A DNA stretch of 64,000 nucleotides. It comes from Streptococcus sp. zg-86 (lineage in GTDB: Bacteria; Bacillota; Bacilli; Lactobacillales; Streptococcaceae). The stretch spans positions 1,990,501 to 2,054,500 of the forward strand of contig NZ_CP072115.1 of assembly GCF_017639855.1 (NCBI RefSeq), in the 5' to 3' direction. How positions within the stretch are numbered: the stretch's first letter is position 1; each line of letters begins with the position of its first letter. Position numbers and translations under genes: made by a program. This document shows positions 1 through 9,175 of the stretch, piece by piece. Under the pieces are notes generated by a model. The model had not been told where the DNA came from and did not search any database. It saw only the letters and a list, made by a program, of their open reading frames with translations.

Positions 1-1886
1 ATCACCACACGGTCTTCTGGTTTGCGCCACATGCCGTCTTCTTCTGTTACTTCAAAGGTTTCAAAGAATTCTGCGAAGTTTGGTACTTGGAGATTGACAC
101 GCAATTTAGCAGGTCCGTGAACGTCAACACTTGCTAGCAACTGCATATACTCTGTCCGTGCCTTCATGCGCCAGATACGCCCCCAGTTAGTGAAGAATTC
201 TTCTGCTGAGAAATCCTCATCACGTTTTGTAGCCTCGAGTGCTGCGGCAAGTCCGCCCAGGTCTGCCACATTTTCAGATACTGTCAATTTCCCATTCACC
301 TTAGCCCCATAAGAATCTTGTCCTTCAAAAAGATCGACGACTTTTTGCGTTTTTTCTTTGAAGGCTGCATAATCTTCCTCAGTCCACCAGTTTTTCAAGC
401 TACCATTTTCATCAAAGGAAGCCCCATTGGTATCAAAAGCATGCGAAATTTCGTGGGCAATCACTGCACCAATTCCGCCATAGTTTTCAGAGGACGTTTG
501 CTCCAATGAATAGAAAGGTGCTTGTAAAATGGCTGCTGGAAAGACGATTTTGTTTTGCTGTGGACTGTAGTAGGCATTAACCATATGGGCTGGCATGCCC
601 CATTCACTATCGTCCACAGGCCGATTCCATTTGCTCCATGAATACTTGATAGATAACTCTTTCAAGAACTGGGCATTTTCAAGGAGAGAAAGATTCTCAT
701 CAATGACCTTGTCATAATATCGCTCTGGCAATTTCTCAGGATAACCGATATAGGGTTTGATGACCCCAAGTTTGACAATGGCTTGTCGCTTGGTTTCTTC
801 TGTTAACCAATCATTTGCTGCCAAGCGCTCTTTATAAACCTCAATCATGGTAGCAACCTTGTGCTCCACATCAGCTTTGGCTGCTGGTGAGAATTTTTCG
901 CCCGCATACCATAAGCCCAAGGCTTGGTCAAATGGAGCTTGAGCCAAATAAAAAGCTGCTTTTTCCTTATTTTGCGCTTCTGGCGTACCTGATAAGGCGC
1001 GCCCATAAGCTCCTGACAAGACCCTGATTTCATCTGTTACGTAAGCTGTCACCGAACCAACTGCATTGACAAGTAAGCTCGCTTTTAAATACTCCCAATT
1101 CTCTTCGCAGTAAAAGTCCTTGGCAACTTCCCAGAAACGAGGATTGCTAACGATAATCTGATCAGGTACTTGTCCGATAAGTTGCGTAAAGAAATCCTCC
1201 AAAGGTAAGGTTGGAACAAGTGCTACAAAATCGGCAAATGCATAGGGATGATAGAGTTTGAAATACTCCGATTGCTCTTCGTTTGACAGAACAACTTTTG
1301 CCACACGTGCATCCAACTCTTCCACTTTATCTAATAAATCCGTAATTTCTTCATCTGAAAAGTCAAATTTGCGAAGCACATCTGTCTCTGACTGACGCCA
1401 AAGAGCCAATAACTCCGCTTTTTGTGGGTGATCTTCTGCATAGTAGGTCGTATCTGGCAAGATCGTGCTTGGCTCACCTGCCCAAAGGACATTGGTCTTA
1501 GCATCCATAAAGTCAGGTGCAATACCAAACGGCAGACCATTTGGTTTTCCAGCCAATTCAAATGCAGCCATTTTTTCCGCAAAATCGGCAAAAGACTGGA
1601 GGTTTTTGTACTCTTCAATTAAGGGAAGGGCTGGAGTAATCCCAAGCGCTTCTCTTTTTTCATGGTCTGCTGCTAAGCGGTGGTATTTGATAAAGTTTTG
1701 AAGAACGCTGTCTTCAGGTACTTCTTCACCTTTTAACCACTTGGCTGTTGTGGACAGCATCAAGTCCTCAATCTCATCACGTAAATCGGTAAAACCACCT
1801 GTTACAGGCTTGTCATTCGGAATAACAGCTGTTTCTGCCCAACTACCATTGATTGCTTCATAAAAATCATCTTGTAACCGTACCAT
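1..1886 (-). CDS. pepO: M13-family endopeptidase PepO (3' end outside window)
   Basis: This is a neprilysin-like zinc metallo-endopeptidase that cleaves oligopeptides. The zinc motif HEISH is at about residues 477-481, and the downstream ENVADLGG motif that supplies the third zinc ligand is at about residue 537. The visible 628 codons end ...EDRVV, so only the last couple of residues and the stop lie outside the window; related streptococcal PepO proteins are about 630 residues. The ATG at 1886 is preceded by an AAAGAGGTAA-type ribosome binding site. No signal peptide is seen, so the protein is cytoplasmic or exported by a non-classical route. It is divergent from the manganese transporter, the arrangement known in pneumococcus and S. 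gordonii. Family assignment is secure; substrate is not readable from sequence. Confidence 0.95.
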   Translation of the reverse strand, partial: MVRLQDDFYEAINGSWAETAVIPNDKPVTGGFTDLRDEIEDLMLSTTAKWLKGEEVPEDSVLQNFIKYHRLAADHEKREALGITPALPLIEEYKNLQSFADFAEKMAAFELAGKPNGLPFGIAPDFMDAKTNVLWAGEPSTILPDTTYYAEDHPQKAELLALWRQSETDVLRKFDFSDEEITDLLDKVEELDARVAKVVLSNEEQSEYFKLYHPYAFADFVALVPTLPLEDFFTQLIGQVPDQIIVSNPRFWEVAKDFYCEENWEYLKASLLVNAVGSVTAYVTDEIRVLSGAYGRALSGTPEAQNKEKAAFYLAQAPFDQALGLWYAGEKFSPAAKADVEHKVATMIEVYKERLAANDWLTEETKRQAIVKLGVIKPYIGYPEKLPERYYDKVIDENLSLLENAQFLKELSIKYSWSKWNRPVDDSEWGMPAHMVNAYYSPQQNKIVFPAAILQAPFYSLEQTSSENYGGIGAVIAHEISHAFDTNGASFDENGSLKNWWTEEDYAAFKEKTQKVVDLFEGQDSYGAKVNGKLTVSENVADLGGLAAALEATKRDEDFSAEEFFTNWGRIWRMKARTEYMQLLASVDVHGPAKLRVNLQVPNFAEFFETFEVTEEDGMWRKPEDRVV

Positions 1887-2055
1887 ATGTTACCTCTTTT
1901 CTTTTTTCTATCTATTATGATAGCAGAAAGCAGGAAAATTTGCAGATATTTCCTCACATTTTACCTGATTTGCACTAAAAAAGCAGAAAATGCTTACATG
2001 CCTCACTTTCTACCTTTTGAAATTGAAAAAAATGTTATTTTTCTCAAAAATTAAC

Positions 2056-2084
2056 TTGACTTAATTTTTAAATTAAGGTATATT
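2056..2084 (+). promoter_or_regulatory. psaBCA promoter with metalloregulator operator
   Basis: The -35 TTGACT (2056-2061) and -10 TATATT (2079-2084) are 17 bp apart. A perfect dyad, CTTAATTT-TT-AAATTAAG (2060-2077), fills the spacer and touches both hexamers. AT-rich dyads of this type at this position are the known targets of the MntR/ScaR/PsaR repressors, and such a gene lies at 5112. Its identity as the operator of that regulator is inferred. Confidence 0.8.
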
Positions 2085-2107
2085 AAAAAATATACGAGGT
2101 ATGAATG

Positions 2108-2833
2108 ATGATCGAAATAGAACAACTTAGTGCCCGCTACCATCAGGTATTAGCGCTGGACACAATCAATTTACGGATTCAAGGTCCGACTATTACAGGA
2201 ATTTTAGGCCCAAATGGAGCGGGGAAATCAACTTTATTGAAGGCCATGCTCCATATTATTGACCATGACGGAAAAACAATTCTAGACGGCAAGGATATTC
2301 GTAAGCAACGTGGCAAAATTGCCTATGTTGAGCAAAAAGCTGCGATTGACTTTACCTTTCCGATTACCGTCAAAGAATGTGTATCACTAGGTCTTTATCC
2401 TAAAATTACATTTTTTGAACGCCTGAAAGCAAGCCACTGGAAAAAGGTTGAAACAGCTCTTGATTTAGTTGGCTTAAAAGAGTACGCTGACCGTCAAATT
2501 AGTGAGCTTTCTGGGGGACAATTCCAACGCGTTCTCATCGCACGTTGCTTGGTGCAAGAGGCAGATTACATCTTTCTAGATGAACCCTTTGTAGGAATTG
2601 ATTCTATCAGCGAAGAAATTATTATGAAAACGCTTCAACGACTCAAGGCAGAAGGAAAAGCGATTCTAATCGTCCACCATGACTTGGACAAGGTCAAATA
2701 CTATTTTGACCACGTGCTTCTTCTAAACCGTAAACTCATTGCCTTTGGAGAAACAGAGACTACCTTTACCAAGAAGAATCTCCAAGTAGCCTACGGCAAC
2801 CATGTGATACTAATGGAGGATGAAGCAAAATGA
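2108..2833 (+). CDS. psaB: Manganese ABC transporter ATP-binding protein
   Basis: This is the cytoplasmic ATPase of a manganese (metal) importer. It has the Walker A motif GPNGAGKST, the signature LSGGQ and the Walker B YIFLDEP followed by the switch histidine in IVHHD. Length is 241 residues, usual for the family. Two ATGs occur at 2105 and 2108. The second sits about 8 nt from the GAGG ribosome binding site, and the product then begins MIEIEQLS, like pneumococcal PsaB, so I chose 2108. The stop overlaps the permease start by 4 nt (ATGA), so the genes are translationally coupled. Expression should be repressed by metal through the operator at 2060-2077. Confidence 0.93.
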   Translation: MIEIEQLSARYHQVLALDTINLRIQGPTITGILGPNGAGKSTLLKAMLHIIDHDGKTILDGKDIRKQRGKIAYVEQKAAIDFTFPITVKECVSLGLYPKITFFERLKASHWKKVETALDLVGLKEYADRQISELSGGQFQRVLIARCLVQEADYIFLDEPFVGIDSISEEIIMKTLQRLKAEGKAILIVHHDLDKVKYYFDHVLLLNRKLIAFGETETTFTKKNLQVAYGNHVILMEDEAK

Positions 2834-3681
2834 TTCAAGAATTTATCGAGGGCTTGCATAGCTTTCACTTTCTGCAAAATGCTGTGGTGACTGCGATTGT
2901 CATTGGTATTGTCGCTGGAGCTGTTGGTTGTTTTATTATCTTACGGGGCTTGTCGCTCATGGGAGATGCGATTTCTCATGCCGTTTTACCAGGCGTTGCC
3001 CTTTCTTATATCTTAGGCATTAACTTTTTCATCGGTGCGATTGCCTTTGGCCTTCTCGCATCGGTCATGATTACGTATATCAAGGGAAATAGTATTATCA
3101 AGAGCGATACCGCTATCGGAATTACCTTCTCAGCCTTTTTGGCCCTAGGGGTTATTCTAATCGGTGTCGCCAACAGCTCGACTGATTTATTTCATATTTT
3201 ATTTGGGAATATCTTGGCCGTACAAGATGTGGATAAATGGATTACAATTGGCGTCGCCATTTTCGTTCTTCTGGCCATTCTCATCTTCTTTAAGCCACTC
3301 TTGATAACTTCCTTTGATCCCTTGCTTGCAAAATCTATGGGCATGCCAGTTAATGCATACCATTATCTACTCATGATTTTGCTGACCTTGGTTTCAGTCA
3401 CAGCCATGCAAAGTGTCGGAACCATTCTCATTGTTGCCATGCTGATTACACCAGCCGCTACTGCCTATCTCTATGCAAACAGTCTTAAAACCATGATTTT
3501 CCTATCCTCGACCTTGGGAGCTCTTGCTTCTATTGTTGGACTCTTTATCGGATATAGTTTTAATATTGCCGCAGGTTCCAGTATCGTGCTGACTTCAGCC
3601 ACTTTCTTTTTGATAAGCTTTCTCTTTGCCCCAAAACAGGGAATCTTGATGCGCTATATCAAAAAGTCGTCTCATTCATAA
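2830..3681 (+). CDS. psaC: Manganese ABC transporter permease
   Basis: This is an integral membrane permease of the ABC-3 family (ZnuB/MntB type), 283 residues with about eight hydrophobic segments spread over the whole length. The family's conserved stretch around GDAISHAVLPGVAL lies near residue 50. The sequence is very close to pneumococcal PsaC as I recall it, including the MGMPVN and LITPAATAYLYA segments. The gene starts inside the ATPase gene's stop codon and is followed 10 nt later by the lipoprotein gene, so the three subunits form one transcript. Specificity for Mn(II) is inferred from the partner lipoprotein and the regulator. Confidence 0.93.
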   Translation: MIQEFIEGLHSFHFLQNAVVTAIVIGIVAGAVGCFIILRGLSLMGDAISHAVLPGVALSYILGINFFIGAIAFGLLASVMITYIKGNSIIKSDTAIGITFSAFLALGVILIGVANSSTDLFHILFGNILAVQDVDKWITIGVAIFVLLAILIFFKPLLITSFDPLLAKSMGMPVNAYHYLLMILLTLVSVTAMQSVGTILIVAMLITPAATAYLYANSLKTMIFLSSTLGALASIVGLFIGYSFNIAAGSSIVLTSATFFLISFLFAPKQGILMRYIKKSSHS

Positions 3682-3691
3682 GGAGAACTTG

Positions 3692-4621
3692 ATGAAAAAA
3701 CTCTCTATCTTAGCCCTTGCAGTCTTTGCAATTTTTGGGCTTGTAGCTTGCTCAAGCAGTAGCAACAAAACAACCGAACACGGCAAATTAAAGGTTGTCG
3801 CAACCAATTCCATCATTGCCGATATGACTAAAAATATCGCCGGAGATAAAATTGATTTGCACAGTATCGTACCCGTTGGGCAAGATCCTCACGAATACGA
3901 ACCCTTACCTGAAGATGTGAAAAAGACATCACAAGCAGATCTTATTTTCTATAACGGTATTAACCTTGAGACCGGTGGAAATGCTTGGTTCACAAAATTA
4001 GTCCAGAATGCTAAGAAAACAGAAAACAAAGATTATTTTGCTGTGAGCGATGGCGTTGAAGTCATCTACCTTGAAGGACAAAACGAAAAAGGCAAGGAAG
4101 ACCCGCATGCTTGGCTGAACCTAGAAAACGGGATGATTTATGCCCAAAATATTGCCAAACAATTGATTGCCAAAGACCCTGATAACAAGGAAACTTACGA
4201 GAAAAACTTAGCTGCCTATCTTGAAAAACTCAGCACTCTCGACAAGGAAGCCAAAGAAAAATTCAACAACATTCCTGCTGAAAAGAAAATGATTGTGACT
4301 AGTGAAGGTTGTTTCAAATACTTCTCTAAAGCCTACCGAGTCCCATCTGCTTACATTTGGGAAATCAATACAGAAGAAGAAGGAACTCCTGACCAAATCA
4401 AGAGTTTAGTAGAAAAACTACGCCAAACCAAGGTTGCTTCCCTCTTTGTTGAAAGCAGTGTTGACGATCGTCCAATGAAAACTGTCTCAAAAGATACCAA
4501 TATCCCGATTTATGAAAAAATCTTCACAGACTCTGTCGCTGAGGAAGGGGAAGAAGGAGACAGCTACTACGCCATGATGAAATGGAATTTGGACAAAATC
4601 GCAGAAGGCTTAGCAAAATAG
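3692..4621 (+). CDS. psaA: Manganese-binding lipoprotein (cluster A-I solute-binding protein)
   Basis: This is the surface lipoprotein that captures Mn(II) for the transporter and belongs to the LraI/PsaA/ScaA group. The signal peptide ends in a lipobox, LVAC, with Cys at residue 20. The metal-ligand region is recognisable: HEYEPLPEDV (His near 67), EDPHAWLN (His near 139), a conserved Glu in TSEGCFKYF, and a C-terminal Asp near FTDSVAEEG. The ATG at 3692 follows AGGAG and gives 309 residues, the same length as PsaA; an in-frame TTG at 3689 is less likely. Homologues have been described as adhesins, but that role cannot be seen here. Unlike pneumococcus, no thiol peroxidase gene follows. Confidence 0.93.
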   Translation: MKKLSILALAVFAIFGLVACSSSSNKTTEHGKLKVVATNSIIADMTKNIAGDKIDLHSIVPVGQDPHEYEPLPEDVKKTSQADLIFYNGINLETGGNAWFTKLVQNAKKTENKDYFAVSDGVEVIYLEGQNEKGKEDPHAWLNLENGMIYAQNIAKQLIAKDPDNKETYEKNLAAYLEKLSTLDKEAKEKFNNIPAEKKMIVTSEGCFKYFSKAYRVPSAYIWEINTEEEGTPDQIKSLVEKLRQTKVASLFVESSVDDRPMKTVSKDTNIPIYEKIFTDSVAEEGEEGDSYYAMMKWNLDKIAEGLAK

Positions 4622-4662
4622 TTTATTGGCCTGTTCCTCGAGTGATGAGCCTAGCAAGGTTA

Positions 4663-4767
4663 TATAGTGGATTGAGAAAGGAATAGGACAAGGAAAGGAA
4701 CTGCAGATAGAACTGGTGTTCATCAAAGCGACTTAACGATGTCTTAACCTTTATTCAATTTACTATA
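4663..4767. repeat. RUP-like miniature inverted-repeat element
   Basis: This is a 105-bp element. Its left end TATAGTGGATTGA and right end (reverse complement TATAGTAAATTGA) form imperfect terminal inverted repeats of about 25 bp. Flanking and terminal TA dinucleotides fit an IS630-type mobilised MITE such as the pneumococcal RUP. Longer relatives are at 33037 and 50525. There is no coding capacity. Confidence 0.75.
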
Positions 4768-4970
4768 GCATCATTCATTCGATCCTAGTTGGCATCATCA
4801 GCCGAACATACCTTTATAGCTTCTCACCTTGATAGAGCTGTTTCACTCCTTGGAACATCCCTTATACTCTTTGAACATCTAACGATAATTGCTCGGCAGA
4901 CTATTAGACTATTCCAAATATCTGTCACGAATAATCCTATCGAAAGGCCTTATTCAGAGAGTATTCAATT

Positions 4971-5029
4971 AATCAAACCCCTCTTTTGCTAGAGCCTTGT
5001 CTCCTAGTGAAAAAGGAGTTTGATTTTTT
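4971..5029 (+). terminator. Terminator of the psaBCA operon
   Basis: Arms AATCAAACCCCT (4971-4982) and AGGAGTTTGATT (5014-5025) pair with one mismatch, and the second arm runs into a T-tract to 5029. The 200 bases between the RUP-like element and this hairpin hold no convincing gene. Confidence 0.6.
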
Positions 5030-5111
5030 GCTCATTCTGATATGCAGTCAGAGTTCTTACCTTTCGGCTTAATTTTTGTTATACTAGATATAATGATAGA
5101 GAGGATAACAA

Positions 5112-5759
5112 ATGACTCCTAATAAAGAAGATTATTTAAAGTGTATCTACGAAATTAGTACACGTACCCCCAAAATTACCAATAAAGAAATCGCTGAAAA
5201 GATGCAGGTTTCCCCACCTGCTGTGACTGAAATGGCCAAGCGGATGATTGATGAAAAGCTGATTCAAAAAGATAAACAGGCTGGCTATCTCCTTACTCCA
5301 CTAGGCCATCAGACAATTGCACGCCTTTACCGCAAGCATCGCCTAATTGAGGTCTTTCTCCTTGAACACCTTGGGTATACCACCAATCAGCTTCACGAAG
5401 AAGCTGAGGTATTAGAACATACGGTGTCTGATTACTTTATCGAGCAACTAGATACCTTTCTGGGCTACCCTCAAACTTGTCCACACGGTGGCACAATTCC
5501 CCAAAAAGATCAGCTTTTAACCGAGCAATACCAACAAACCTTAGAAGAAGTCACACAATCTGGAAAGTATCAATTGATGCGTATCCACGACTCTTTCCCA
5601 CTCCTTCAGTACCTAGAGCAGGTTGATTTAGCCATAAATGATACCTTCACCGTACAACAAATCGATACCTTCACCCAAAGCATTCTGATTGAATGCAAGA
5701 ACCAAAAGATTGCCATTCCCTTTGCCATCGCAAAAGAATTATACATCGAAGCACAGTAA
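5112..5759 (+). CDS. DtxR/MntR-family manganese-dependent repressor
   Basis: This 215-residue metalloregulator is homologous to ScaR, PsaR and SloR. An N-terminal winged helix-turn-helix (about residues 1-65; KITNKEIAEKMQVSPPAVTEM is the recognition region) is followed by a metal-binding/dimerisation domain with the family's histidines (EVLEHTVSDYFIEQLD; PHGGTIP). The C-terminal 70 residues resemble an SH3-like/FeoA extension. A promoter with -10 TATAAT (5089-5094) and a GAGAGGA ribosome binding site precede the ATG. Its likely targets are its own neighbours, psaBCA, through the dyad at 2060-2077. In S. gordonii the equivalent is scaR; I leave the symbol blank because naming differs between species. 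Confidence 0.9.
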   Translation: MTPNKEDYLKCIYEISTRTPKITNKEIAEKMQVSPPAVTEMAKRMIDEKLIQKDKQAGYLLTPLGHQTIARLYRKHRLIEVFLLEHLGYTTNQLHEEAEVLEHTVSDYFIEQLDTFLGYPQTCPHGGTIPQKDQLLTEQYQQTLEEVTQSGKYQLMRIHDSFPLLQYLEQVDLAINDTFTVQQIDTFTQSILIECKNQKIAIPFAIAKELYIEAQ

Positions 5760-5805
5760 AAGACCTAGAATCCCGTTCTTTAAAACGCTCGTCTAGGTCT
5801 TTTCT
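5758..5805 (+). terminator. Rho-independent terminator of the metalloregulator gene
   Basis: A perfect 12-bp stem, AAAAGACCTAGA (5758-5769) with TCTAGGTCTTTT (5792-5803), starts inside the stop codon and is followed by a T-rich tail. Confidence 0.9.
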
Positions 5806-5833
5806 TTTTCATTTATAACAATTTGGATAATCA

Positions 5834-6358
5834 TACTCGTCAAAAATCAAACTCTGATGTCGTTAACTCGCCTTGCTTCAACAGTCCGAAGGACTATTGA
5901 AGGTTGGAAATAAGGATTATGTAATAATCCTCAGCTTGAAGAAAAGGTCTTTTTATTGCCACCATCCTTATGTGCTTTCGGACATCAGCGACTTCCTTCG
6001 GAGTAAAATAATCCAGTGGATTATTTTAGCCCGAGCCCAGAAACAACGGAGCGAGGATAATCGATTTCAACGAAATCACGACTTCTGTCTCACTCCCACT
6101 TTTAGCACGGCGGTGGTGGCAGTATTGTGCTCGCTACACTCGCAAATTTTCTAACCTTAAAACTACAGAAATTTAAATATTATTGTAATGTTTTTCTGAA
6201 TTGTGAGGTTTGTCTACATTCTGAAGGATTATGTAATAATCCTCAGTAACATCAGTCCGAACTAGTGGTTCAGTGGAGACGAGCTTAGCTCGTTCTATTT
6301 CCAGCCTTCCACAATTCTCAATTGTGGAAGCTAATCAGATTTTGATTTTTAGAGAGTA
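5834..6358. repeat. BOX-like composite repeat, 525 bp
   Basis: The element begins TACTCGTCAAAAATCAAA and ends in the inverse sequence TTTGATTTTTAGAGAGTA, giving imperfect terminal inverted repeats. It is flanked by a 3-bp direct repeat, TCA (5831-5833 and 6359-6361). Inside is a two-hairpin module (cttcaacagtcc/ggactattgaag, then aaggattat/aataatcct) at about 5872-5935; part of the second hairpin recurs at 6228-6249. The terminal sequence resembles BOX elements of pneumococcus (TATACTC...GAGTAT). The 93-codon open frame inside it looks accidental. This accounts for the gap between the metalloregulator gene and dtd. Confidence 0.75.
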
Positions 6359-6368
6359 TCAATCCGTA

Positions 6369-6812
6369 TTATCTATCCTTAGTGTCCAGTAAAATCGTAA
6401 CTGGGCCGTCATTGACAAGCGAAACCTGCATATCCGACGCAAATATCCCGGTCTGGACAGGAACAAATTGATCTAGTGCTTGATTCAAGGTCTCATAGAG
6501 GGACTTTGCAAGATCTGGCGCAGCAGCTCCAACAAAGGCTGGACGATTTCCTTTTTTCGTATTCGCAAATAAGGTAAACTGCGAAATGGATAAGATTTGC
6601 CCGTCAATATCTTGTACAGAGCGGTTCATTTTTCCTTCTTCATCAGAAAAAATCCGCATATTGACAATCTTTCTGACCGCATAATCTACATCTTCTTTGC
6701 TATCATCAGGTCCAACACCGACTAGTAAGAGGAGCCCTTGCTGAATGTGACCGTGAACTTTTCCGTCAATCGCCACAGAAGCCTCACTCACTCGCTGGAT
6801 GACTATTTTCAT
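6369..6812 (-). CDS. dtd: D-aminoacyl-tRNA deacylase
   Basis: This 147-residue enzyme removes D-amino acids wrongly attached to tRNA, and glycine from tRNA-Ala. The two family signatures are present: SQFTLFA near residue 77 and NDGPVT near residue 136, the latter containing the Gly-Pro motif that excludes L-amino acids. Length is standard. It starts 8 nt after the relA stop, so the two genes are probably co-transcribed, the usual relA-dtd order in Firmicutes. Confidence 0.95.
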   Translation of the reverse strand: MKIVIQRVSEASVAIDGKVHGHIQQGLLLLVGVGPDDSKEDVDYAVRKIVNMRIFSDEEGKMNRSVQDIDGQILSISQFTLFANTKKGNRPAFVGAAAPDLAKSLYETLNQALDQFVPVQTGIFASDMQVSLVNDGPVTILLDTKDR

Positions 6813-6820
6813 ATTCCCAC

Positions 6821-9022
6821 CTACCCATTTGTCCGTTTGACCGAATACACTTCTGGCACAGATTTAATCTTATCCACAACGCTAGTCAAGGTTGCCAGAT
6901 TTGGAATACCAAAAGATACGTGAATCGTTGCAAATTTCATGTCCTTTGTCGGTTGCGCATTGACAGAAGAAATATTCTTGCTCGAATTGGTCAAGACTTT
7001 TAAGACATCGTTGAGAAGACCTGAACGATTGAGACCATATATATCGATATTGGCCATATATTCCTTACTGGATGGCTCATCTTCCCACGATACATCAATC
7101 AGACGTACTTCGTAATTATCCTGACTTTTCAGATTCATACAATCCGCTCGGTGAACAGCCACACCACGACCTTTGGTAATATAGCCTGTAATTTCATCAC
7201 CAGGTACTGGATTACAACATTTGGCAAGACGAATCAAAAGACCAGAAGCTCCCTCAATCACAACACCACCTTCATGGCGAATCTTTAGGCTATCCTTATT
7301 GTCTTGTTTGACTTCTCCACCATTCACCAGTTCATCTGCTACCGCTTTTGCCTTGGCCCGTTCTGCTTCTCTGCGCTCTTTTTCTGTTAAACGGTTAAAG
7401 ACAGCCATGGCAGAAATTTCGCCAAAACCAACAGCTGCAAAAAGAGCTTCATCTGTCTTATAACTTGTTTTTTGTAGGACATCATCTAGGTGCTTGCGGT
7501 CGAGGTATTGATTGGCCACATAACCGTGCTCTTGCAAGAGCGTTTGTACCATTTCACGACCTTTGTTAATGGATAATTCCTTGTCTTGGTTTTTGAAAAA
7601 TTGACGAATCTTATTTCGTGCCTTATGGGTTTTGACCAAATTAACCCAGTCACGACTAGGACCAAAGGAATTGCTACTGGTAATAATCTCGACCTGATCC
7701 CCTGTTTTTAGCTTGGTTGTCAGAGGCACCATACGGCCGTTAACCTTAGCTCCTGTCGCCTTCTCTCCAATCTTGGTATGAATTTCATAGGCAAAGTCAA
7801 TTGGCACCGAATCTTTTGGAAGTTCTCTCACCGATCCGTCTGGTGTAAAGACATAGATTCGTTCGGTGAAAATATCATCTTTGACAGAATCAACAAATGT
7901 CTGCGCATCTCCTGCATCTGCCTGCAATTCAATCAAATTGTTAATCCATTTGAGTTCTTGTTGACTAGCAGTAGCCTTTCCACCACGCTTATAGGCCCAG
8001 TGCGCTGCAACCCCGTATTCTGCCACTTGGTGCATCTCTGCCGTGCGAATTTGAAATTCAATCGGTCCCTTAGGACCATAAACTGTCGTATGAATCGACT
8101 GGTAGCCATTTGCCTTGGGATTGGCAATGTAATCCTTAAATCGCCCCGGCATCGGACGCCACAACTCATGAATATACCCCAACATCGCATACACATCACT
8201 TGGCGTTTCCATGATACAGCGAATAGCAATCAAGTCATAGAGCTGATCAAACCGCTTCTTCTTATCGTGCATTTTCCGATAAATCGAATAAATATGCTTG
8301 GGACGACCGTAAATATGACCAAATAGATGATGCTCATTAGCATAATCACGAATTTTATCGACCACCTCATTGACCAAGGCCTCGCGTTCCCTACGCTTTT
8401 CCGTCATGAGATGCGTAATTTTATAGAATTCGGTCTCATTCAGATAGCGAAAGGCCATATCTTCTAGTTCCCACTTGATAGAAGAAATCCCCAAACGATG
8501 GGCAAGCGGTGCATAGATTTCCATTGTTTCACGTGAAATACGCTCTTGCTTTTCCTTACGCAGATGCTTCAAGGTTCGCATATTATGCAACCGGTCTGCC
8601 AATTTCACCAAGATGACCCGCATATCCTTTGACATGGCAATCAACATTTTCCGGTGATTTTCAGCCAGTTGCTCTTCGTGTGACTTATATTCAACCTTAC
8701 CGAGCTTAGTTACTCCGTCTACAATCATCCGTACATCCGGACCAAACTCTGCTTCCATTTCATCCAGCGTAATATCAGTATCTTCGACCACATCATGCAA
8801 AAAGCCACAAGCAACCGTCACCGCATCGAGCTGTAACCCCGCCAAGATTCCAGCAACTTGAATGGGGTGGATAATGTAGGGCTCACCTGATTTGCGAAAT
8901 TGCTGACTATGTGCCTCAACAGCATAATGCAATGCTTTTCGAACAAAAGCCACATCTTCTTCAGGCATATACTGGGCCGTCAGAGCAATGACATCTTCTC
9001 CTGTTAGATTGATTTCTTTCAT
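6821..9022 (-). CDS. relA: Bifunctional (p)ppGpp synthetase/hydrolase
   Basis: This is the long RSH enzyme that makes and degrades the alarmone (p)ppGpp in the stringent response. Its 733 residues carry, in order, an HD hydrolase domain with intact HDVVEDT (about 76-82), a nucleotidyltransferase synthetase domain (about 230-350, including EYGVAAHWAYKRG), a TGS domain (about 395-455), a zinc-finger-like region with KCCNPVPGD, and a C-terminal ACT domain (about 660-733). Because the HD motif is intact, both activities are expected. It is the first gene of the relA-dtd unit. Confidence 0.96.
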   Translation of the reverse strand: MKEINLTGEDVIALTAQYMPEEDVAFVRKALHYAVEAHSQQFRKSGEPYIIHPIQVAGILAGLQLDAVTVACGFLHDVVEDTDITLDEMEAEFGPDVRMIVDGVTKLGKVEYKSHEEQLAENHRKMLIAMSKDMRVILVKLADRLHNMRTLKHLRKEKQERISRETMEIYAPLAHRLGISSIKWELEDMAFRYLNETEFYKITHLMTEKRREREALVNEVVDKIRDYANEHHLFGHIYGRPKHIYSIYRKMHDKKKRFDQLYDLIAIRCIMETPSDVYAMLGYIHELWRPMPGRFKDYIANPKANGYQSIHTTVYGPKGPIEFQIRTAEMHQVAEYGVAAHWAYKRGGKATASQQELKWINNLIELQADAGDAQTFVDSVKDDIFTERIYVFTPDGSVRELPKDSVPIDFAYEIHTKIGEKATGAKVNGRMVPLTTKLKTGDQVEIITSSNSFGPSRDWVNLVKTHKARNKIRQFFKNQDKELSINKGREMVQTLLQEHGYVANQYLDRKHLDDVLQKTSYKTDEALFAAVGFGEISAMAVFNRLTEKERREAERAKAKAVADELVNGGEVKQDNKDSLKIRHEGGVVIEGASGLLIRLAKCCNPVPGDEITGYITKGRGVAVHRADCMNLKSQDNYEVRLIDVSWEDEPSSKEYMANIDIYGLNRSGLLNDVLKVLTNSSKNISSVNAQPTKDMKFATIHVSFGIPNLATLTSVVDKIKSVPEVYSVKRTNG

Positions 9023-9175
9023 TCTATCTTCCTCATTAACAAACTGTTTCCTACTATTTTACCACTTTCAAGTCAAAAGAAAAAGACAAGAGAAGAACAA
9101 ACAGCAAAACAGACTGTTTTACCCCTAACATTCTCTCGTCCAATATTTATTTTAGTAGACTATTATGTTTTAAAG

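Noticed and set aside
4789..4992. 67-codon open frame after psaA
   Set aside because: No ribosome binding site, atypical composition, and it runs into the psa terminator.
5873..6154. 93-codon open frame between the metalloregulator gene and dtd
   Set aside because: It lies wholly inside the BOX-like repeat, has no ribosome binding site and reads through the hairpin modules.
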